Source: DASQPA01 sp963757335 (GTDB lineage: Bacteria > Acidobacteriota > Thermoanaerobaculia > Multivoradales > UBA5704). Taken from it: a stretch of 64,000 nt of DNA. The stretch is from positions 186,001 to 250,000 of the forward strand of contig CAVWRJ010000008.1 in NCBI GenBank assembly GCA_963757335.1, in the 5' to 3' direction. The translations under genes were made by a program, and so were the position numbers. A model generated the notes under the pieces. The model searched no databases. It was not told the origin of the DNA and saw only the letters and a list, made by a program, of their open reading frames with translations. Positions 61,705 to 64,000 of this stretch are shown in pieces. Numbering within the stretch: position 1 is the first letter of the stretch; every line of letters begins with the position of its first letter.

Positions 61705-62159
61705 AGAATCCCCACCTGCTCTTAGTCGACCTCGGTCCCGAGCGCTTCGCCGCGCTCTTTGCCGCGGCGCGGGAGATCGGCCTCCGGATCGGCTGGCTCG
61801 ACCTCCTCCCTCCGACCCCTCCGACCCCTCCGATACCGCCGACTCCGCTCCCGGCCGACCTCGAAGCGGCGGCGGGGGAGGGGGCTCTCCGGGCGGTGGC
61901 GGTCGGCGGCGGCCGGAGCGTCGCGGTCAAGCCGATGCGCGGCGTGCCGGTGATCGGCGACCTCCTCCGCGAGCACTTCCGCGGCGCTGTCCTCGTCCTC
62001 GTGCGCGGCACCCTGGAGCCCGCCATTCCCTCTAGCGAAGCCCCCCGGCTCAGCCTCGAAGGGGAGAGCTTCAAGGTCGCCCCACCGGGGGAGGCGGCGC
62101 GCCTCTACACCGCGGGCGACCTCGCCGCGGCGCTCCGCCGGCCCCGGCCTTGGGGATAG
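61701..62159 (+). CDS. hypothetical protein coupled to NamZ-type gene
   Basis: 152 residues with a start overlapping the upstream stop (ATGA). It begins MKNPHLLLVDLGPERFAALF and carries an in-frame repeat LLPPTPPTPPIPPTPLP (61803-61850), then AVKPMRGVPVIGDLLREHFR. No signal, membrane segment or known motif is visible. Tight coupling to the muramidase-type gene suggests a related role, but I do not recognise the family. Confidence 0.6.
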   Translation: MKNPHLLLVDLGPERFAALFAAAREIGLRIGWLDLLPPTPPTPPIPPTPLPADLEAAAGEGALRAVAVGGGRSVAVKPMRGVPVIGDLLREHFRGAVLVLVRGTLEPAIPSSEAPRLSLEGESFKVAPPGEAARLYTAGDLAAALRRPRPWG

Positions 62160-62258
62160 TGCAGTGCGGCTGAAATACGCTACCGTTAGCGCGGACACCG
62201 AAGAACCGCGAATCCTCTCCCTCAAAGCGTGTCATCCTGAGCGCTGCTAGCCTCGAAC

Positions 62259-63287
62259 ATGCGGATCTGCCTCTGCTCGACCCAGGTGCCCTTCTCCTAC
62301 GGCGGGGCGGAGATGCTCGTCGAGTCGCTGCGGGACGAGCTGCTGCGCCGCGGCTTCGAGGTTTCCGTCGTCACCCTCCCCTTCGCCTGGACCTCCCGCC
62401 TCCAGATCTTGAAGAGCGCCATGGCCTGGCGGCTCGTCGACCTGACCGAGGCCGGGGGGAAGAAGATCGACCGGGTGATCGCCACCCGTTTTCCCTCCTA
62501 CCTCGTCAAGCACCCCCACAAGGTGGTCTGGCTCGTCCACCAGATGCGCCAGGTCTACGACCTCCTCGGCACCCCCTACAGCGACTTCGCCGAGACCGGG
62601 CGCGACAAAAAGATCATCGACATGGTGCGCGCCATGGACCGGCGGACCCTGGCCGAGGCGCGCGGGCTCTACACCATCTCCCAGAACACCGCCGATCGCC
62701 TGAAGCGCTGGAACGGCCTCTCCGGCACCGCCCTCCACCCGCCGCCGCGCCTCGCCTACCACGAGGGGGAATTCGGGGACTACGTTTTCTCGGTCGGCCG
62801 GCTCGACGAGCTGAAGCGCTTCGACCTCCTGATCCGCGCCGTCGCCCAGGCGGCGACCCCGGTGCGCTGCAAGATCGCCGGCAGCGGGCCGGAGGAGGGG
62901 GCGCTCCGCGCCCTGGCGGCGAAGCTCGGGGTGGCCGAGCGGGTGGAGCTCCTCGGCTGGGTGGACGACCGGGACCTCCCGGCGTTCTACGCCGGGAGCC
63001 TCGCCGTCTTCTACGCCCCCTATGACGAGGACTACGGCTATGTGACGGTCGAGGCGATGAAATCGGGGAAGCCGGTCCTCACCGCCGCCGATTCGGGCGG
63101 CACCCTGGAGTTCGTCGTCGACGGCGAGAACGGCTTCGTCGTCCCCCCCGGCGGAGCGCGGGAGCTGGGCGCGCGGATGGACCTCCTCTACCGCGACCGC
63201 GACCGGGCCCGGGCGCTCGGCGCCGCCGGCAGGGCGCGGGTGGCGGTCGTCGACTGGGATCACGTCATCGCGGCTTTGACCGGATAG
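62259..63287 (+). CDS. family 4 glycosyltransferase
   Basis: 342 residues. It starts RICLCSTQVPFSYGGAEML, the glycine-rich N-terminal loop, and has the GT-B C-terminal part VFSVGRLDELKRFDLLIRAV, then KIAGSGPEEGALRALA and PYDEDYGYVTVEAMKSGKPV with the catalytic-site Glu. It transfers a sugar from a nucleotide-sugar donor, probably in surface-polysaccharide synthesis. The next glycosyltransferase begins 17 bases later. Confidence 0.93.
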   Translation: MRICLCSTQVPFSYGGAEMLVESLRDELLRRGFEVSVVTLPFAWTSRLQILKSAMAWRLVDLTEAGGKKIDRVIATRFPSYLVKHPHKVVWLVHQMRQVYDLLGTPYSDFAETGRDKKIIDMVRAMDRRTLAEARGLYTISQNTADRLKRWNGLSGTALHPPPRLAYHEGEFGDYVFSVGRLDELKRFDLLIRAVAQAATPVRCKIAGSGPEEGALRALAAKLGVAERVELLGWVDDRDLPAFYAGSLAVFYAPYDEDYGYVTVEAMKSGKPVLTAADSGGTLEFVVDGENGFVVPPGGARELGARMDLLYRDRDRARALGAAGRARVAVVDWDHVIAALTG

Positions 63288-63304
63288 ATCGGCGGGGTAG
63301 ACGG

Positions 63305-64000
63305 ATGAGCCTCAAAGTCGCCTACGCGAGCCCGCTCCCGCCCCAGCAGACCGGGATCGCCGACTACAGCGCCGAGCTCCTGCCGCACCTGGCGGAGCAC
63401 CTGGATCTCGAGCTGTTCGCCGAGGACCCGCACCGGGTGATCCCCGCCCTCGCCGGGCGTTTCCCCGTCCACAGCCTGCGTACCCTGCCGGAGCGGGCGG
63501 GGCGCTACGACGCCGTCCTCTACCAGCTCGGCAACAGCGCCGACTATCACGGCCGGATCTACAAGACCCTCCAGGAGGTCCCCGGGGTAATCGTCCTCCA
63601 CGAGTACGTTCTCCATCACCTGGTGCGCGGGCTCACCCTCGTCCGCGGAGACGCCGCCGGATACCTGGAGGAGATGCGCTACGCCTACGGCCGCTCCGGG
63701 CTCGCCCTCGCCAGAAGGAGCCTCGACACCGGCATTCCGGTCGACGTCTGGGGCTACCCGCTCTTCGAGCGCGCGGTCGACGCCGCACTGGGGGTGATCG
63801 TCCACAGCGAGACGACCCGGCGGCGGGTGTTGCAGAGCCGGCCGCTCACCCGGATCGCGAAGATCCCCCACCACCTGAGCCTCGCCGAGCTGCCGGGAAT
63901 GCCGGGAATGCCGGGGATGCCGACCCTCACCCGGGAGGCGGCGCGGGCGGCCCTCGGTCTGCCGCAGGATGCCTTTCTCGTCGCCAGCTTCGGCTTCATC
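63305..64000 (+). CDS. glycosyltransferase, C-terminus outside the window
   Basis: 232 residues visible from the ATG at 63305. It starts MSLKVAYASPLPPQQTGIAD and has YSAELLPHLAEHLDLELFAE, then DAVLYQLGNSADYHGRIYKT and VIVLHEYVLHHLVRGLTLVR, a pattern of GT-B glycosyltransferases with the early PLPPxxTGIADY motif. The repeat LPGMPGMPGMPT is in frame at 63895-63921. It runs off the right edge and follows the preceding glycosyltransferase by 17 bases, forming an operon. Confidence 0.9.
   Translation, partial: MSLKVAYASPLPPQQTGIADYSAELLPHLAEHLDLELFAEDPHRVIPALAGRFPVHSLRTLPERAGRYDAVLYQLGNSADYHGRIYKTLQEVPGVIVLHEYVLHHLVRGLTLVRGDAAGYLEEMRYAYGRSGLALARRSLDTGIPVDVWGYPLFERAVDAALGVIVHSETTRRRVLQSRPLTRIAKIPHHLSLAELPGMPGMPGMPTLTREAARAALGLPQDAFLVASFGFI

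Noticed and set aside
62231..62243. GTCATCCTGAGCG before the glycosyltransferase gene
   Set aside because: It resembles a common dispersed motif of some bacteria, but only one copy is here with no pairing partner, so I do not call a repeat.

Overview
The window is GC-rich bacterial chromosome, gene-dense on both strands, with no rRNA, plasmid or prophage backbone. Gene content (type B succinate dehydrogenase, PcnB-type nucleotidyltransferase, DUF4301, DUF2630, DUF1343, chalcone-isomerase-like and BNR-repeat secreted proteins, many HEAT and low-complexity secreted proteins, Y1 REP-type transposase) and the style of the secreted C-terminal domains suggest Acidobacteriota, perhaps near Thermoanaerobaculia. 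This is inferred from family knowledge; there is no marker phylogeny.

Layout. 0-8 kb: ABC ATPase fragment, HEAT-cyclophilin lipoprotein, recA, mtaB, a Tyr/Gly-rich secreted protein behind a sigma-54-type promoter, pcnB. 7.6-11 kb: sdhCAB. 11-15 kb: Cys-rich secreted peptide, Thr/Ser dehydratase, a tightly coupled AAA ATPase plus PIN-like nuclease pair (defence or toxin candidate), then an array of 21-bp palindromic units. 14.6-19.8 kb: CBM48 protein, DUF2630, mercuric-reductase-like flavoprotein with TVP38 protein, broken higA, DinB protein. 19.8-24 kb: decayed region, REP-type transposase, secreted protein, RBBP9-like hydrolase. 23-30 kb: BNR-protein operon, DUF4301-rfbC-rfbB, uppP. 30-36 kb: chalcone-isomerase-like protein, ECF sigma plus putative anti-sigma plus bactofilin-like membrane protein, recD2. 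36-47 kb: cysteine-dioxygenase-like protein, NtrC-type regulator, pdxJ, then folP-cdaA-cdaR-glmM (c-di-AMP and cell-wall amino sugar), ftsH, hpt, tilS, tRNA-Met. 47-54.5 kb: ArsR regulator, SOD, rpmG, tRNA-Asp and tRNA-Val, AlbA_2/Schlafen-like protein, sulfatase-fold protein, ECF sigma, a second 21-bp array, histone-deacetylase-like hydrolase. 54.6-64 kb: Ig-like secreted protein, fmt-rsmB, HU, glycosyltransferase, moaC, NamZ-type muramidase, glycosyltransferases.

The most striking signal is a family of about 91-bp palindromic insertion elements (five copies). Four carry perfect 8-bp target-site duplications. Element plus duplication is 90 or 99 bp, a multiple of three, so two copies sit in frame inside fmt; a third replaces the last codons of rsmB. 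The terminal arms differ between copies but stay complementary. This resembles, in behaviour, the Rickettsia palindromic elements that insert within genes, but in a different sequence family. Two unrelated intergenic arrays share a 21-bp period, and 9-bp repeats expand in frame in many genes.

Several genes (glmM, the ntrC-like gene, namZ, higA, folP) carry single-base frameshifts. Because glmM and folP are normally needed, some of these are more likely assembly errors than real decay.
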